DNA of 64,000 bases from Candidatus Hydrogenedens sp. GTDB lineage: Bacteria; Hydrogenedentota; Hydrogenedentia; Hydrogenedentales; CAITNO01. Positions 51,687-63,866 of the stretch are shown piece after piece (position 1 is the first letter of the stretch; each line of letters begins with the position of its first letter). Position numbers and translations under genes: made by a program. The stretch spans positions 28,924 through 92,923 of the forward strand of contig JAAYJV010000175.1 of assembly GCA_012522755.1 (NCBI GenBank), given 5' to 3'. The notes beneath the pieces were generated by a model. It was given only the letters and a program-made list of their open reading frames with translations, searched no databases and had not been told where the DNA came from.

Positions 51687-53057
51687 TCAGGAGCGAAGTT
51701 GTCTGGTCAGTTGATCCAGCTCCTGTCGGACAGCGGAGTCCTCAGCGGCACTTTTCTCTATCCGGTTGCAGGCGTACAAAACAGTTGTGTGATCACGGCC
51801 CCCGAAGTTTTCGCCCACTGTGCTCAAGGACATGCCGGGGATCAGGGTTTTACAAAGATACATGGCCAGCTGCCGGGGCCAGGCCACCTGACGCTGCCGG
51901 CTGGGTCCGCGTAAATCGGATATGCGCACATCAAAATGCTCCGCCACGGCACGTTGCACCTGTTCGGGCGTAACAGGCTTCACACGCCCTTCATCTATCA
52001 GATTGTGCAGGACACTTTCCGCCATATCCTGAGTCACTTTGTTGTCGGCCAGACGGCTGTAGGCAAAGAGGGTGAGGAGCGCCCCTTCCAGTTCCCGAAT
52101 GTTACTGGTGATATAAGTGGCGATAAAACGAAGGATATCATCGGGCACATCGAACTTGTCCTGCTTGGCCTTGTTCTGCAAAATGGCTATACGTGTTTCC
52201 AGATCAGGTGCCTGGATGTCCGTGATCAGCCCTGATTCGAAGCGGGAGACGAGACGTTCTTCCATTCTCTCCAGGTCTCTGGGAGGCCGGTCGCTGGAGA
52301 TCACAATCTGTTTGTGGTCATTGTACAGCGCATTGAAGGTATGGAAAAACTCTTCCTGAGTCGCTTCCTTACCCGAAAGAAAATGAATGTCGTCAATAAG
52401 CAGCAGGTCCACTCGACGGTATTTGTCGCGAAAACGCTGGGTGTTTTTATCGGCAATACTCTGAATCATTTCGTTTGTAAATTGTTCAGAAGAGATAAAT
52501 ACAACCCGCAAAGAAGGATTGGTGTGTAAAACGCCCTGACCGATGGCCTGCATGAGATGGGTTTTTCCCAGACCGGTTCCCCCGCAAAGAAAAAGAGGGT
52601 TGTACGCCTGGCCGGGGGAATCCAGAACAGCCCGCGCAGCCGCATGGGCAAAGCGGTTTCCTGCACCGATTACAAAGCGTTCAAAGGTATATCGGGGATT
52701 GAAATTGGCTCCCGGACGACGGGTGCGAACCACTGTTTTACGGCTCTGAGCACGAGGGGTGCCGGAAATGGGAACAGGCATCGGCCCGGCCTTTCGGGGG
52801 GAATCCACGATTCCCTCAATGTAGTTCACACCACTTAACTCAGGAAAAAGTTCACGGGCCGTGCTCATTACCTTATCGTGATAATATTCTTTGATCCAGT
52901 TGGCGAAAAAAAGATTGGGAACGCGCACCCGCAGGATATTGTCCTCAAAGGAATCAAAAACGGTTTTAGCGAACCAGTTTTTGTAGGTGTATTCGTCCAA
53001 TACGCTCTCTAAACTATGTTGAATCTGTTCCCAGGGATTCTGCGTCGTACCGTTCAT
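51687..53057 (-). CDS. dnaA: Chromosomal replication initiator DnaA
   Basis: 456 aa from ATG 53057, with GAAGGG upstream; a longer frame to 53093 is less likely. Domain I NPWEQIQHSLESVLDEYTYK, variable linker about 80-125, AAA+ core from FNPRYTFERFVIGAGNRFAH with Walker A GGTGLGKTHL and Walker B LLIDDIHFLSG, and the DNA-binding domain with RDHTTVLYACNRIEK (DnaA box recognition). It unwinds the origin. Transcribed away from mazG and gyrBA rather than next to dnaN or recF. Confidence 0.97.
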   Translation of the reverse strand: MNGTTQNPWEQIQHSLESVLDEYTYKNWFAKTVFDSFEDNILRVRVPNLFFANWIKEYYHDKVMSTARELFPELSGVNYIEGIVDSPRKAGPMPVPISGTPRAQSRKTVVRTRRPGANFNPRYTFERFVIGAGNRFAHAAARAVLDSPGQAYNPLFLCGGTGLGKTHLMQAIGQGVLHTNPSLRVVFISSEQFTNEMIQSIADKNTQRFRDKYRRVDLLLIDDIHFLSGKEATQEEFFHTFNALYNDHKQIVISSDRPPRDLERMEERLVSRFESGLITDIQAPDLETRIAILQNKAKQDKFDVPDDILRFIATYITSNIRELEGALLTLFAYSRLADNKVTQDMAESVLHNLIDEGRVKPVTPEQVQRAVAEHFDVRISDLRGPSRQRQVAWPRQLAMYLCKTLIPGMSLSTVGENFGGRDHTTVLYACNRIEKSAAEDSAVRQELDQLTRQLRS

Positions 53058-53363
53058 GATCGCCCTTCTATCCGCTTGCCGGGCAAGGCCCATTCACGCG
53101 GCAATTTCATATCAAAAAACTTATGTTCCATTCCTGCTCTCAGCATTTACATGCGCTCATCGCTCGTTATTCGCATTGTAAGCACTGATTGTCGGTGTGA
53201 AATGTGCTATTCGCGCCGCAGGCAGCCCTTTTGCAGAGTGAAAATCGTTGCAGCCGGATCGCCCGCTTTCCGATCCTGTGTCCGTTTGGCTTCTCATTGC
53301 TGAAGCCGGCTCCACATTCAAGTTTGCACGAAAAGAAATCCATTTGTCAAGACCACTTGCAAG
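53058..53363. other. Gap upstream of dnaA
   Basis: 306 bases with no gene. No TTATCCACA-type DnaA box, AT-rich repeat block or clear sigma70 promoter was found by eye; only weak -10-like sites on the minus strand. Confidence 0.5.
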
Positions 53364-53765
53364 TTATTGACTGGCAAGCTTTTTGGCTCGTTCCCAATAG
53401 TCGTCCAGTCTGTCATCTGAGCAACTTTTCAAATCACAGGCTTCTTCAGCAGCCAGTTTTTTGACCAGATCAAAGCGTTGTTGAAATTTGACGTTCGTCC
53501 TTTCGAGGCAAAGAAGCGGGTCCGCATCCAGGAAACGCACCACATTGAGCAAGGAAAAAAACAAGTCGCCCAGCTCGTCCAGAGACTGTTCTCTATTGTT
53601 TTTTTCCAATGCCTCTTTGAGTTCCCGGACTTCTTCCAACACTTTATCGAGGGCACCGGTCACTTCATGCCAGTCAAAGCCGATTGAAGCGGCATCGCGC
53701 TGTATTTCCAGAGCACGCTCAATGGCCGTGGTCTGTTGGATTTTGTCGGATTGTGCAGTACCCAT
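53364..53765 (-). CDS. MazG-family nucleotide pyrophosphohydrolase
   Basis: 133 aa from ATG 53765, with AAGGAAG upstream; a longer start at 53813 has no ribosome site. The MazG core EEVRELKEAL followed by DELGDLFFSLLNVVRFLDAD gives the EExxE...ExxD magnesium ligands, and FQQRFDLVKKL follows as in E. coli MazG. The protein is a single domain, half the size of the E. coli enzyme. It removes non-canonical or excess NTPs, fitting its place between dnaA and gyrase genes. Confidence 0.85.
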   Translation of the reverse strand: MGTAQSDKIQQTTAIERALEIQRDAASIGFDWHEVTGALDKVLEEVRELKEALEKNNREQSLDELGDLFFSLLNVVRFLDADPLLCLERTNVKFQQRFDLVKKLAAEEACDLKSCSDDRLDDYWERAKKLASQ

Positions 53766-53802
53766 ATTCTTCCTTTTGTCTTGCTTTGATGTCGGGACTG
53801 CT

Positions 53803-53833
53803 ATTGTAGACACAGGGTAGTGGTCCTTGTCAA
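53803..53833 (-). promoter_or_regulatory. Putative promoter of mazG
   Basis: Minus strand TTGACA (53833-53828), 19-base spacer, TACAAT (53808-53803). Spacing is slightly long. Confidence 0.5.
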
Positions 53834-53933
53834 ACCGCTTGCAGAAAGTCTAAATAATCGAAAATCTTGATTTTTGAAAAGCCACAAGATGGCGTATAAA
53901 ACAAATTTTCAGGGACAAAATATAGGGGTTTTC

Positions 53934-53962
53934 TTGCACGCTCAGCCTTTTTTTGCTATAAT
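53934..53962 (+). promoter_or_regulatory. Promoter of gyrB-gyrA
   Basis: TTGCAC (53934-53939), 17-base spacer, perfect TATAAT (53957-53962). The leader of about 48 bases ends with GAGAGGTAACGATCC before ATG 54017. Confidence 0.75.
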
Positions 53963-54010
53963 AGGGGCTAAGTATTCGACGGGGTTCGAATGCACATCCA
54001 AGAGAGGTAA

Positions 54011-56515
<2,505 letters not shown>

Positions 56516-56574
56516 CGGAAAACAGCCGCCGGTAATGATGCCGGTGGCGGGATGATGAAAAGAGTATCTCTTCC

Positions 56575-59124
56575 ATGGACCAATACGACAAAATCAAACC
56601 TATAGCCATAGAACAGGAACTTCGTAATTCTTTCCTGGACTATTCCATGAGCGTCATTGTAAGCCGCGCCCTTCCCGACGTGAGGGACGGACTCAAGCCA
56701 GTGCATCGCCGTATCCTCTTCGCCATGCACCATCTGGGCCTTTCGAAAAACAGGCCCTTCCGTAAATCAGCGGCCATCGTCGGTGATACCATGGGTAAAT
56801 ATCACCCCCATGGCGACTCATCCATCTATGATACCCTCGTCCGCATGGCTCAGGACTGGAGCATGCGCTATCCGCTGGTGGATGGTCAGGGTAACTTCGG
56901 TTCCATTGACGGCGACAGTGCCGCGGCCATGCGTTATACGGAATCACGCATGGAAGCCATCACCTCGCTCATGCTTGCCGATATAGACAAGCAGACCGTG
57001 GACATGATGAGCAACTATGACGGCCGTGAACAGGAACCCACCGTTCTTCCTTCAGCCATCCCCAATCTTCTGGTGAATGGTTCCTACGGTATTGCCGTGG
57101 GTATGGCAACGAGCTGCCCGCCTCACAATCTGACTGAAGTCTGTGATGCCCTCGTTCATCTCATTGATTTTCCGGAGGCGACTCCCAAAGATCTCATGCG
57201 TTTTGTGCTGGGGCCCGATTTCCCCACGGGCGGAACCATCTGCGGTCGCGGCGGGATTTACAATGCTTACACAACAGGCCGGGGCAAGGTCACTGTCCGT
57301 GCAAAGGTTGCCATTGAAGCACGCAAAGACGGGTCACGTGAAAAAATCATCATTCAGGAAATTCCCTATCAGGTCAACAAAACTCGACTCATTGAAAATA
57401 TCGCCGCCCTGGTACACAGTAAAACCATTGAAGGGATCAGCGATCTACGGGATGAATCGGACAAAGACGGCATGCGCGTGGTGATCGAAGTGAAAAGAGG
57501 GGAAGAGCCTGAGGTGGTGCTCAATCAGCTTTACAAGCATACGCAGTTGCAGGCTACGGCGAGCATCATCATGCTGGCACTGGTCAACAATACACCACGG
57601 GTGCTGAACCTTCGCGAACTGCTGTATTATTATCTGGAGCACCGCGCGGAGATTATTGAACGGCGTACCCGTTTTGAGCTGGCCAAAGCCGAAGCCCGCG
57701 CACACATTGTGGAAGGGCTCCTCAAAGCCATCGATCACATTGATGAAGTGATCAAAATCATCCGGGAATCCAGTGATACGGAAGTGGCGCAACAGCGGCT
57801 CATGGAACGATTCGCTTTCAGTGTTGTTCAGGCCAACGCCATTCTTGCCATGCGTTTGCGACGTCTGACAGGGCTGGAACGTTCGGAACTCGAAGAAGAG
57901 TACCGTGATCTCATCCAGGAAATCGAAAGACTGCGATTCATTCTTTCCAGTGAAAAGACGATTTTGGCCGAAGTGCGCAAAGAAGTGCTGGAAGTCAAAG
58001 AGAAATATGGCGACGAGCGACGCACCGAAATTCTCGGTGAACTGGGTGAATTCCGTGTGGAAGACCTCATTGCCGATGAAAATATGGTTGTTACCGTTTC
58101 CAACGAAGGCTATATCAAACGCCTTCCCGTGGCCACATACAGAAAACAGCGTCGCGGCGGAAAAGGCATTGCCGGCATGGAGACGAAAGAGGATGACTTC
58201 GTCCGCGATCTGTTCATAGCCTCAGCCCATCAATACATGCTCTTCTTCACCAGTCTCGGCAGGGTCTATTGGCGCAAGGTGCATGAACTGCCCCGTGCGG
58301 GAAGAACAGCCCGGGGCCGTGCCATTGTGAACCTCCTCAATCTGGGGCAGGACGAAACAGTTACAGCCTGTCTCCCCGTACGCAATCTGAAAGAAGAGGG
58401 GCGCTATGTTTTCATGGTTACACGCAAGGGAATCGTGAAAAAAACACCGCTCATTCAATTCAGTAATGTACGTGTAGCGGGTATCATCGCCCTCACCTTG
58501 AAGAAGGATGATATGCTGCTTGATACGCTCATCAGCTCCGGAGACGATAATATCCTTATCGCCACGAACCAGGGCAAGGCCATCCGCTTCCCCGAAAGCG
58601 ATGTGCGCCCCATGGGCCGTACAGCCGCCGGAGTGATCGGTGTGCGACTGCAAGCCGGTGATTTCGTTGTGGGCGTGTCTCTGGCCAAGGACGACCGTAC
58701 CGTGCTCAGTATCACGGAAAACGGTTTCGGAAAACGGACGGAAGTCAGAGAATATCCACTCCAGCATCGGGGCGGCCAGGGTACCATTGATATCAAAACG
58801 GGCAAACGCAACGGAAATGTGGTTGCCATGCTTACCGTGGATGATGATGATGACGTGGTTTGTATCGGAACGGATGGCACAGTCATGCGAACGGGTGTAA
58901 CCGGAATCAGGACCATCGGCCGCAATACAATGGGGGTCACCGTCATGACGCCTCAACCCGGTGCTGTCGTCACGGCTGTGGCCCGTGCTCTGGGCGAGAA
59001 AAAAGAGGAAGTCGCCACAGAATCCGCTCCTGAAGAAGTCAACGAAATCAGTGAAGACAATGAGTCCGCCTTTGTTGAGCAGACCGATATCGAAGATGAA
59101 CTCAGGGATGAGGATGAAGAATAG
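56575..59124 (+). CDS. gyrA: DNA gyrase subunit A
   Basis: 849 aa. The catalytic Tyr is Y121 in [10 protein letters not shown]. The quinolone region GDSSIYD carries Ser82 and Asp86, matching the susceptible E. coli residues. The GyrA box QRRGGKG (about 525) marks the wrapping C-terminal domain and separates it from ParC. Six blade repeats follow, and the chain ends in a highly acidic tail ([12 protein letters not shown]). No change suggesting drug resistance is seen. Confidence 0.97.
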   Translation: MDQYDKIKPIAIEQELRNSFLDYSMSVIVSRALPDVRDGLKPVHRRILFAMHHLGLSKNRPFRKSAAIVGDTMGKYHPHGDSSIYDTLVRMAQDWSMRYPLVDGQGNFGSIDGDSAAAMRYTESRMEAITSLMLADIDKQTVDMMSNYDGREQEPTVLPSAIPNLLVNGSYGIAVGMATSCPPHNLTEVCDALVHLIDFPEATPKDLMRFVLGPDFPTGGTICGRGGIYNAYTTGRGKVTVRAKVAIEARKDGSREKIIIQEIPYQVNKTRLIENIAALVHSKTIEGISDLRDESDKDGMRVVIEVKRGEEPEVVLNQLYKHTQLQATASIIMLALVNNTPRVLNLRELLYYYLEHRAEIIERRTRFELAKAEARAHIVEGLLKAIDHIDEVIKIIRESSDTEVAQQRLMERFAFSVVQANAILAMRLRRLTGLERSELEEEYRDLIQEIERLRFILSSEKTILAEVRKEVLEVKEKYGDERRTEILGELGEFRVEDLIADENMVVTVSNEGYIKRLPVATYRKQRRGGKGIAGMETKEDDFVRDLFIASAHQYMLFFTSLGRVYWRKVHELPRAGRTARGRAIVNLLNLGQDETVTACLPVRNLKEEGRYVFMVTRKGIVKKTPLIQFSNVRVAGIIALTLKKDDMLLDTLISSGDDNILIATNQGKAIRFPESDVRPMGRTAAGVIGVRLQAGDFVVGVSLAKDDRTVLSITENGFGKRTEVREYPLQHRGGQGTIDIKTGKRNGNVVAMLTVDDDDDVVCIGTDGTVMRTGVTGIRTIGRNTMGVTVMTPQPGAVVTAVARALGEKKEEVATESAPEEVNEISEDNESAFVEQTDIEDELRDEDEE

Positions 59125-59130
59125 AAAAGG

Positions 59131-59205
59131 TGGCGCCCCGAACAGGAATCGAACCTGTGTCTAGCGCTTAGGAGGCGCTCGTTCTATCCACTGAACTATC
59201 GGGGC
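59131..59205 (-). tRNA. tRNA-Arg (anticodon CCT)
   Basis: Minus strand. Acceptor GCCCCGA pairs with TCGGGGC, discriminator G and an encoded CCA. D arm GTTC/GAAC, anticodon stem AGCGC/GCGCT with loop CTCCTAA (anticodon CCT, reading AGG), T arm ACAGG/CCTGT with loop TTCGATT. It ends 6 bases after gyrA in the opposite direction. Confidence 0.95.
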
Positions 59206-59334
59206 GAACCTGAAAGGCGCCGGTGCTGCATGAAAAAGCCCGGCGCTGAGAGAAAAAGAGACGGGACTGCTTTTCCTCCGGGGCTAATAGAGTACACCAG
59301 AAGACCCTCTGATCCCAAATGGACTCTGTTTACT

Positions 59335-59477
59335 GCGTTACTATGCGTCAACTTCCATCATTCTTTCGAAGAAGCTTGTGTTGTTGTCGACCTGAGTCAT
59401 TTTAACATGTGATGCAGCCACAGATTCGATAATGTGTCTCCTGACGATCATGGACAAATAAGACCTTGGGACTCACT
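59335..59477. repeat. Leader module, copy 2
   Basis: GCGTCAACTTCCATCATTC and TTTCGAAGAAGCTTGTGTTG match the leader at 6894-7051, again running straight into the inverted-repeat element. Confidence 0.7.
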
Positions 59478-59680
59478 CCTGGGAACGCCAATTTCCACAT
59501 TGGCTGACAGCGAGCTGAGACATTGACATTTTGTAACCAATGATTCGGCAACAAATCTTTTTGATTATCATAAAAATAAAGGCTTTATAAATCCTGAGTC
59601 TTTGTTCTCCCGTCAGCAGCCTGCGTGAGTCTCGATCTTTTCCCGGGTGTCCTGCCAATGTGGAAATTGGCGTTCCCAGG
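59478..59680. mobile_element. 203-bp MITE-like element, copy 2
   Basis: Terminal inverted repeats of 27 bp at 59478-59504 and 59654-59680, identical to those of the 7052 copy. The interior shares CATTGACATTTTGTAA and CTGAGTCTTTGTTCTCCCGT with that copy. Confidence 0.75.
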
Positions 59681-59737
59681 TAAATACCAGACGTCTTTAT
59701 GCCTGTGTAAAGACGATCAAATAACACAGCGCAGCAC

Positions 59738-59993
59738 AGCCGCAACCAAATGATACTTTTCGAATTGAACCAGGTCATTCACTGAACACACGGAAAAAGT
59801 ACAATGTGGCATAAAAAAGATCTATGGTCTTAACACGTCCACTTTGTCCACTCTGTCCACTTGGTCCACTGACCCTGCAGTAATGCCCCGACCCCAACCA
59901 AAACCCCTCGCAGATCCGTCCGATCCGACTGATCCGACCGATCCGACCGAATCCCCTGAGACCATTGATCCCTTTAAGTCTTTTATATGCCTC
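59738..59993. repeat. Composite repeat, copy 2 (inverted)
   Basis: Reverse complement of 34715-34952 in the same order: AAATGATACTTTTCGAATTG, AAAAAAGATCTATGGTCTTA, tandem GTCCACT units, CCCCTCGCAGATCCGTCC, four GATCCGACC-like 9-mers and a final CTTTTATATGCCTC. Confidence 0.75.
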
Positions 59994-60067
59994 ACGACAT
60001 ATTCCCGCCGTCATGCCGGTTTTTTTGCGACCCGGCCCGCCTGTCAAAGCATTCAGCCACAATAGCA

Positions 60068-60170
60068 CGAAAAAACCGAAAAGACGGCGGGGTTGTATCA
60101 GGTGATAGGGGGGGACGTGGCTCAGGTAGGGGCACGGCATGCCGTGCCCAGTTAGTCCACTCTGTCCACT
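60068..60170. repeat. Palindrome module, second perfect copy
   Basis: Same order as 40211-40310, with the identical 20-bp palindrome at 60130-60149 and the GTTAGTCCACTCTGTCCACT tail leading into the 147-bp duplicate. Confidence 0.8.
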
Positions 60171-60302
60171 TGGTCCACTGACCCTGCAGTAATGCCCCGA
60201 CCCCAACCAAAACCCCTCGCAGATCCGTCCGATCCGACTGATCCGACCGATCCGACCGATTCCCCTGAGACCATTGATCCCTTTAAGTCTCTTATATGCC
60301 TC
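60156..60302. repeat. 147-bp direct duplicate of 59847-59993
   Basis: Base-by-base comparison at an offset of 309 shows only two differences (A/T near the end of the 9-mers and T/C in AGTCTCTTAT). Confidence 0.85.
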
Positions 60303-60336
60303 GCCCCTCGTCCCTCGTCCTCCTTCCGTCATTGTT

Positions 60337-60365
60337 TTGGATTTTTTCCCGTGCTTTCGTATAAT
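60337..60365 (+). promoter_or_regulatory. Promoter of the aldehyde dehydrogenase gene
   Basis: TTGGAT (60337-60342), 17-base spacer, perfect TATAAT (60360-60365). The leader is about 25 bases with CAGGAG. It sits 35 bases after the repeat block. Confidence 0.7.
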
Positions 60366-60396
60366 CATTCTTCCTTAACCCAACAGGAGATTCAAG

Positions 60397-61794
60397 ATGT
60401 CTGATCAACAGCTGCGTGTCGTAAATCCATTTACTGAAAAGGAAGAGTTTTCGCTGCCCCTGCTGCAGCCTCAGGAAATTGATCTGGTTGTACAAAGGAG
60501 TCAGGAAGCCTTTTCCATCTGGCGTGACAGCACCATGCAGGAACGCATTGCCTGCTGCCAGCGTTTTGGCGAGGCTGTTCAAAAGAAAAAAGAGGATATT
60601 GCCCGGGATCTTACCCGACAGATGGGCAAACCTCTGCAGCAGTCACTCAATGAAGTGTCGGGCATGCTGGGGCGTATGGACTATATGATGAGCACGGCCG
60701 AAGAGACATTGGCTGATGAGTGGCTTCCTGATGTGCCCGGATTCAAACGCTATATCCGCCATGAGCCTCTGGGTGTGGTGTTGGATATCGCCGCCTGGAA
60801 CTATCCTCTGCTTATTGCCGTGAATGTGGTTGTGCCCGCTGTTCTTGCCGGTAATGCGGTGATTGTCAAACACTCCAGCCGCACCCCTCTTGCCGGCCAG
60901 ATGTTTCAGGATCTCTTCCGTGAAGCCGGTGTCCCCCTCAACCTGGTTCAGAACGTTGTGGCCAGTCATGAAGTCACCGCACAGCTCATCCGTCATGAGC
61001 AGGTGAATCATGTGTCCTTTACAGGCTCCGTCAAAGGAGGCCATGAAGTCATGGCGGCGGCTTCAGGCCGTTTCATTGATGTGGGCTTGGAGCTTGGCGG
61101 TAAAGATCCGGCCTATGTCTGTGCCGATGCCGATTTCGATTATGCCGTTGCCAATTGCATTGACGGTGCTTTTTACAATGCGGGTCAGTCCTGTTGCGGT
61201 ATAGAAAGAATCTATGTGGATCAGTCCATCTATGAACGCTTCGTGGAAGCCTATGCGGCCGGCATGCAGTCCTATGTCCTGGGCGATCCCATGGCACCGG
61301 AAACCAATCTGGGACCTCTGGCAAGCAAAGGAGTGGCGACTCTGCTGAAGCGACAGGTGGCCGATGCCGTTGCAGCCGGGGGACGCCTGGTTGTTTCTCC
61401 CGAGAGTTACACACGCCCGGAACAGGGCTGGTTTGTCGCTCCCGCCGTCGTGGCTGATGCCCCGCAGGATTGTGCGCTCATGCAGGAGGAAAGCTTCGGA
61501 CCCGTTGTGGGCATCCAGGCTGTGAGCAGTGATGAAGAAGCGATCCGTTGCATGAACGACAGCGCCTATGGTCTGACCGCTTCCATCTGGACATCAGATA
61601 TGGACCGGGCCATACGCATCGGCGAGAAAATTGAAACGGGTACTTTTTACATGAACCGTTGTGATTTTCTTGATCCGGCCTTGCCCTGGTGCGGCGTGAA
61701 AGATACGGGACGGGGCGCCACTCTTTCCCGCTACGGTCTTTTACAGCTTACCCGTCTGAAAAGCATGCACCTCCGGGTGGATATTCCCTGCTGA
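60397..61794 (+). CDS. NAD(P)-dependent aldehyde dehydrogenase
   Basis: 465 aa. AACAGGAG precedes the ATG. Motifs in order: AAWNYPLLIAVNVVVPAVLAGNAVIVKHS (shown only in outline; Asn of WNYP and Lys of VKHS), FTGSVKGG, catalytic Glu in LELGGKDPAYV, and catalytic Cys in NAGQSCCGIERIYV. A second Cys follows the catalytic one. EESFGPVVGIQ and YGLTASIWT complete the fold. It oxidises an aldehyde to the acid in the cytoplasm. The nearest groups include succinate-semialdehyde dehydrogenases, but the substrate is uncertain. Confidence 0.9.
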   Translation: MSDQQLRVVNPFTEKEEFSLPLLQPQEIDLVVQRSQEAFSIWRDSTMQERIACCQRFGEAVQKKKEDIARDLTRQMGKPLQQSLNEVSGMLGRMDYMMSTAEETLADEWLPDVPGFKRYIRHEPLGVVLDIAAWNYPLLIAVNVVVPAVLAGNAVIVKHSSRTPLAGQMFQDLFREAGVPLNLVQNVVASHEVTAQLIRHEQVNHVSFTGSVKGGHEVMAAASGRFIDVGLELGGKDPAYVCADADFDYAVANCIDGAFYNAGQSCCGIERIYVDQSIYERFVEAYAAGMQSYVLGDPMAPETNLGPLASKGVATLLKRQVADAVAAGGRLVVSPESYTRPEQGWFVAPAVVADAPQDCALMQEESFGPVVGIQAVSSDEEAIRCMNDSAYGLTASIWTSDMDRAIRIGEKIETGTFYMNRCDFLDPALPWCGVKDTGRGATLSRYGLLQLTRLKSMHLRVDIPC

Positions 61795-61824
61795 TCCGGA
61801 AAGCTCAAATTTTTAAAAGACAGC

Positions 61825-63009
61825 TCAGCGCGCCCTTTTTCTTTTTGCCGCGGTAACCCATTCCGGGGCGAAGGCGGCATGTTTGATCGTCGCGCCTTCC
61901 TCTGTCTTGTAGGAATAGGTGGCGTGGATAGTGCCGTCTTGGGCCTGTATGATGGACGGGTATCCGAAAGAGCCGTCCCGTCTGTCATCTCTCTGATCGA
62001 GATGGCGTTTCCAGGGCCAGGTCTTCCCTTCATCTCTGGAAATCGCCACAGCCAGCCGGTGCCGCCCTTCTTCCGTATCGTTGAAGATGAGGATCCAGGA
62101 ACCGTCAGACAAGGCCTTCAATTCCATACTTGAACTCGGATTGGGGATATCCGTATCTTCCGTAACGGTCCAGTGAATGCCGTCATCAGTGGATTCCGCC
62201 TGCTGGATGCGTTGGGGCTCATCGCCGCTGTCCCGGAAAAAGCCGAAGATAGTGCCGTCCTGTTTTCTGATCAGAGTGGGTTGAATGGGACCCAGGCCGA
62301 CAATGGGCGCTCCCGCCAGCCAGCTTTCGCCCAGATCATCGGAATAGGCCACCATCGAAATATTGAAGCCGTCGCTATACAGCGGCAGAAGGATACGCCC
62401 CGAATCCAGGGTCAGAGGGTGGTTGCGGGTCATCCAGCCCAACTGCCGTTTCAGTTTGTCTTTGCCCGCTTCAATCAGCATCTCGGCATAGGGCGGCGCA
62501 TAGCCTCCCCACATGCCTTCATCGGGGATGACAATCTTGAAGGCTTCTTTCAATTCATCGGAAAAGTTGTCTGAAGGTTTCAGGATAATGACATCCTGCC
62601 AGTTCCATTCGGGCGGGCCATCGGCATTGTAGCTGTCGGCACGTCGGTATTTCAGCAGACTGTTTTCCCATTCGTTGGCCATCACCGCCACCCAGAAGAG
62701 CCACAGGCGTTCCCGGGCATCAATGTACAAGACAGGATTGCAGTCCGGAAAATCGGGTGTGTCGGCCATGACAAAGACAGGGCTCCATTCTGATTCTCCT
62801 TTGCGGAGGCGCGCACCCTGGACCTGTACATCATCAGCCCATCTTTCGCCGGAACCGTGAAACCAGGCCACAAGCAGATCACCTTGCGGTGTTTCCACGA
62901 TGCTGCTCGCATGAACATGTTTGTCCTGAGGCGGAAAAATAAATTCACTTTCCAGAGCAGCACCACAGAGACCGGTGAGAACCAGAAAGCCGCTGAGAAT
63001 AAATGACAT
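61825..63009 (-). CDS. Secreted sialidase-like BNR-repeat protein
   Basis: 394 aa with a signal peptide (MSFILSGFLVLTGLCGAALE). The Asp-box repeats AYSDDLGESWLAG, ESTDDGIHWTV and ISRDEGKTWPW mark the six-bladed sialidase fold. SIVETPQGDLLVAWFHGSGE and DCNPVLYIDARERLWLFWV match the family of predicted sialidases common in Planctomycetes-type genomes, where activity on true sialic acids is often unproven. AAAGGA precedes the ATG by 8 bases. Same strand as apt, 49 bases downstream. Confidence 0.82.
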   Translation of the reverse strand: MSFILSGFLVLTGLCGAALESEFIFPPQDKHVHASSIVETPQGDLLVAWFHGSGERWADDVQVQGARLRKGESEWSPVFVMADTPDFPDCNPVLYIDARERLWLFWVAVMANEWENSLLKYRRADSYNADGPPEWNWQDVIILKPSDNFSDELKEAFKIVIPDEGMWGGYAPPYAEMLIEAGKDKLKRQLGWMTRNHPLTLDSGRILLPLYSDGFNISMVAYSDDLGESWLAGAPIVGLGPIQPTLIRKQDGTIFGFFRDSGDEPQRIQQAESTDDGIHWTVTEDTDIPNPSSSMELKALSDGSWILIFNDTEEGRHRLAVAISRDEGKTWPWKRHLDQRDDRRDGSFGYPSIIQAQDGTIHATYSYKTEEGATIKHAAFAPEWVTAAKRKRAR

Positions 63010-63058
63010 GATCAGATCCTTTTGATTTTAAGATTTCAGAGGCTGAAAAAAACGCCTC

Positions 63059-63583
63059 TTATTCATCGACATGAAAGGTGATTTGAGAAAAGACGGGAAG
63101 GGGCGCCAGTGCTTCCCGGCCGCCCAGAGGAAGGAGTTCTATGACAAAGGCCGCTTCCTGTACCGTGCCACCGGCGCGCTGCACCAACCTGGAGGCCGCC
63201 GTTACCGTACCGCCCGTTGCCAGAAGATCATCCAGAATAAGCACACGCCAGCCAGGGGTTACAGCACCCTCATGAATTTCTATGGAATCGCTTCCATACT
63301 CAAGATCAAAGCTTTCCTTCAAGGTGTCAGCCGGCAGTTTCCCCGGTTTGCGGGCCATGATGAAAGGGAGACCCAAGCGCACGGCCAGTGCTCCGCCAAA
63401 AACGAAGCCCCGCGATTCAACGGCCAGAATGGCATCGGGTTTGTTTGTTTCATAACGCTCAGCAAAGACGTCAATTACCTGTGCGAAGGCTTGCGGGTGC
63501 AAGACCAGCGTGGTAATATCCTTGAATTGAACGCCCGCTTTGGGAAAATCGGGCACATTGCGAATGACATCAGACAGGTCCAT
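63059..63583 (-). CDS. apt: Adenine phosphoribosyltransferase
   Basis: 174 aa. PDFPKAGVQFKDITTLV, LAVESRGFVFGGALAVRLG, ARKPGKLPADT and the PRPP loop VLILDDLLATGGTVTA are the Apt signature. It salvages adenine to AMP with PRPP. AGGAGAG precedes the ATG. Confidence 0.96.
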   Translation of the reverse strand: MDLSDVIRNVPDFPKAGVQFKDITTLVLHPQAFAQVIDVFAERYETNKPDAILAVESRGFVFGGALAVRLGLPFIMARKPGKLPADTLKESFDLEYGSDSIEIHEGAVTPGWRVLILDDLLATGGTVTAASRLVQRAGGTVQEAAFVIELLPLGGREALAPLPVFSQITFHVDE

Positions 63584-63630
63584 GAAAATATACTCTCCTC
63601 TGGGTGAAGGGGAACGGTTGAAGTTGCATC

Positions 63631-63660
63631 ATGCTATCATGACAGGGGAGGCGATGCCAA
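63631..63660 (-). promoter_or_regulatory. Putative promoter of apt
   Basis: Minus strand TTGGCA (63660-63655), 18-base spacer, TAGCAT (63636-63631). Confidence 0.4.
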
Positions 63661-63866
63661 AAAAATGAAGTCAGACCACTGGTGTCCAAATGAAGGCTAT
63701 CATCAAATCCACACAGTGAATTCATTGGTATTTTGGCCAGGTTTTGTCTTCATTTTCCCGGTTCCCAGGATCAGGTTGACTGATCGTTGCATTTGCCTGT
63801 CCAAGAAAAGCTGATTTTGACAAGGATGAAGAATTTTTATAGTTTACCTTTTCTTTTCTTCCCTTC

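Larger units (their letters stand above)
59206..60336. other. Large repeat-rich intergenic region
   Basis: No supported gene on either strand. Holds, left to right, a leader module, the best preserved MITE-like element after copy 1, an inverted composite repeat, a palindrome module and a 147-bp second copy of part of the composite repeat. Confidence 0.75.

Noticed and set aside
56575..59124. Possibility of ParC instead of GyrA
   Set aside because: The complete QRRGGKG box and pairing with gyrB indicate gyrase.
59844..60404. Short frames encoding DPTDPTDPT-like peptides
   Set aside because: They are translations of the GATCCGACC tandem repeats; copies at other loci are not kept in the same frame.
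61795..61850. Terminator between the aldehyde dehydrogenase and sialidase genes
   Set aside because: T-rich runs are present but no convincing stem precedes them.
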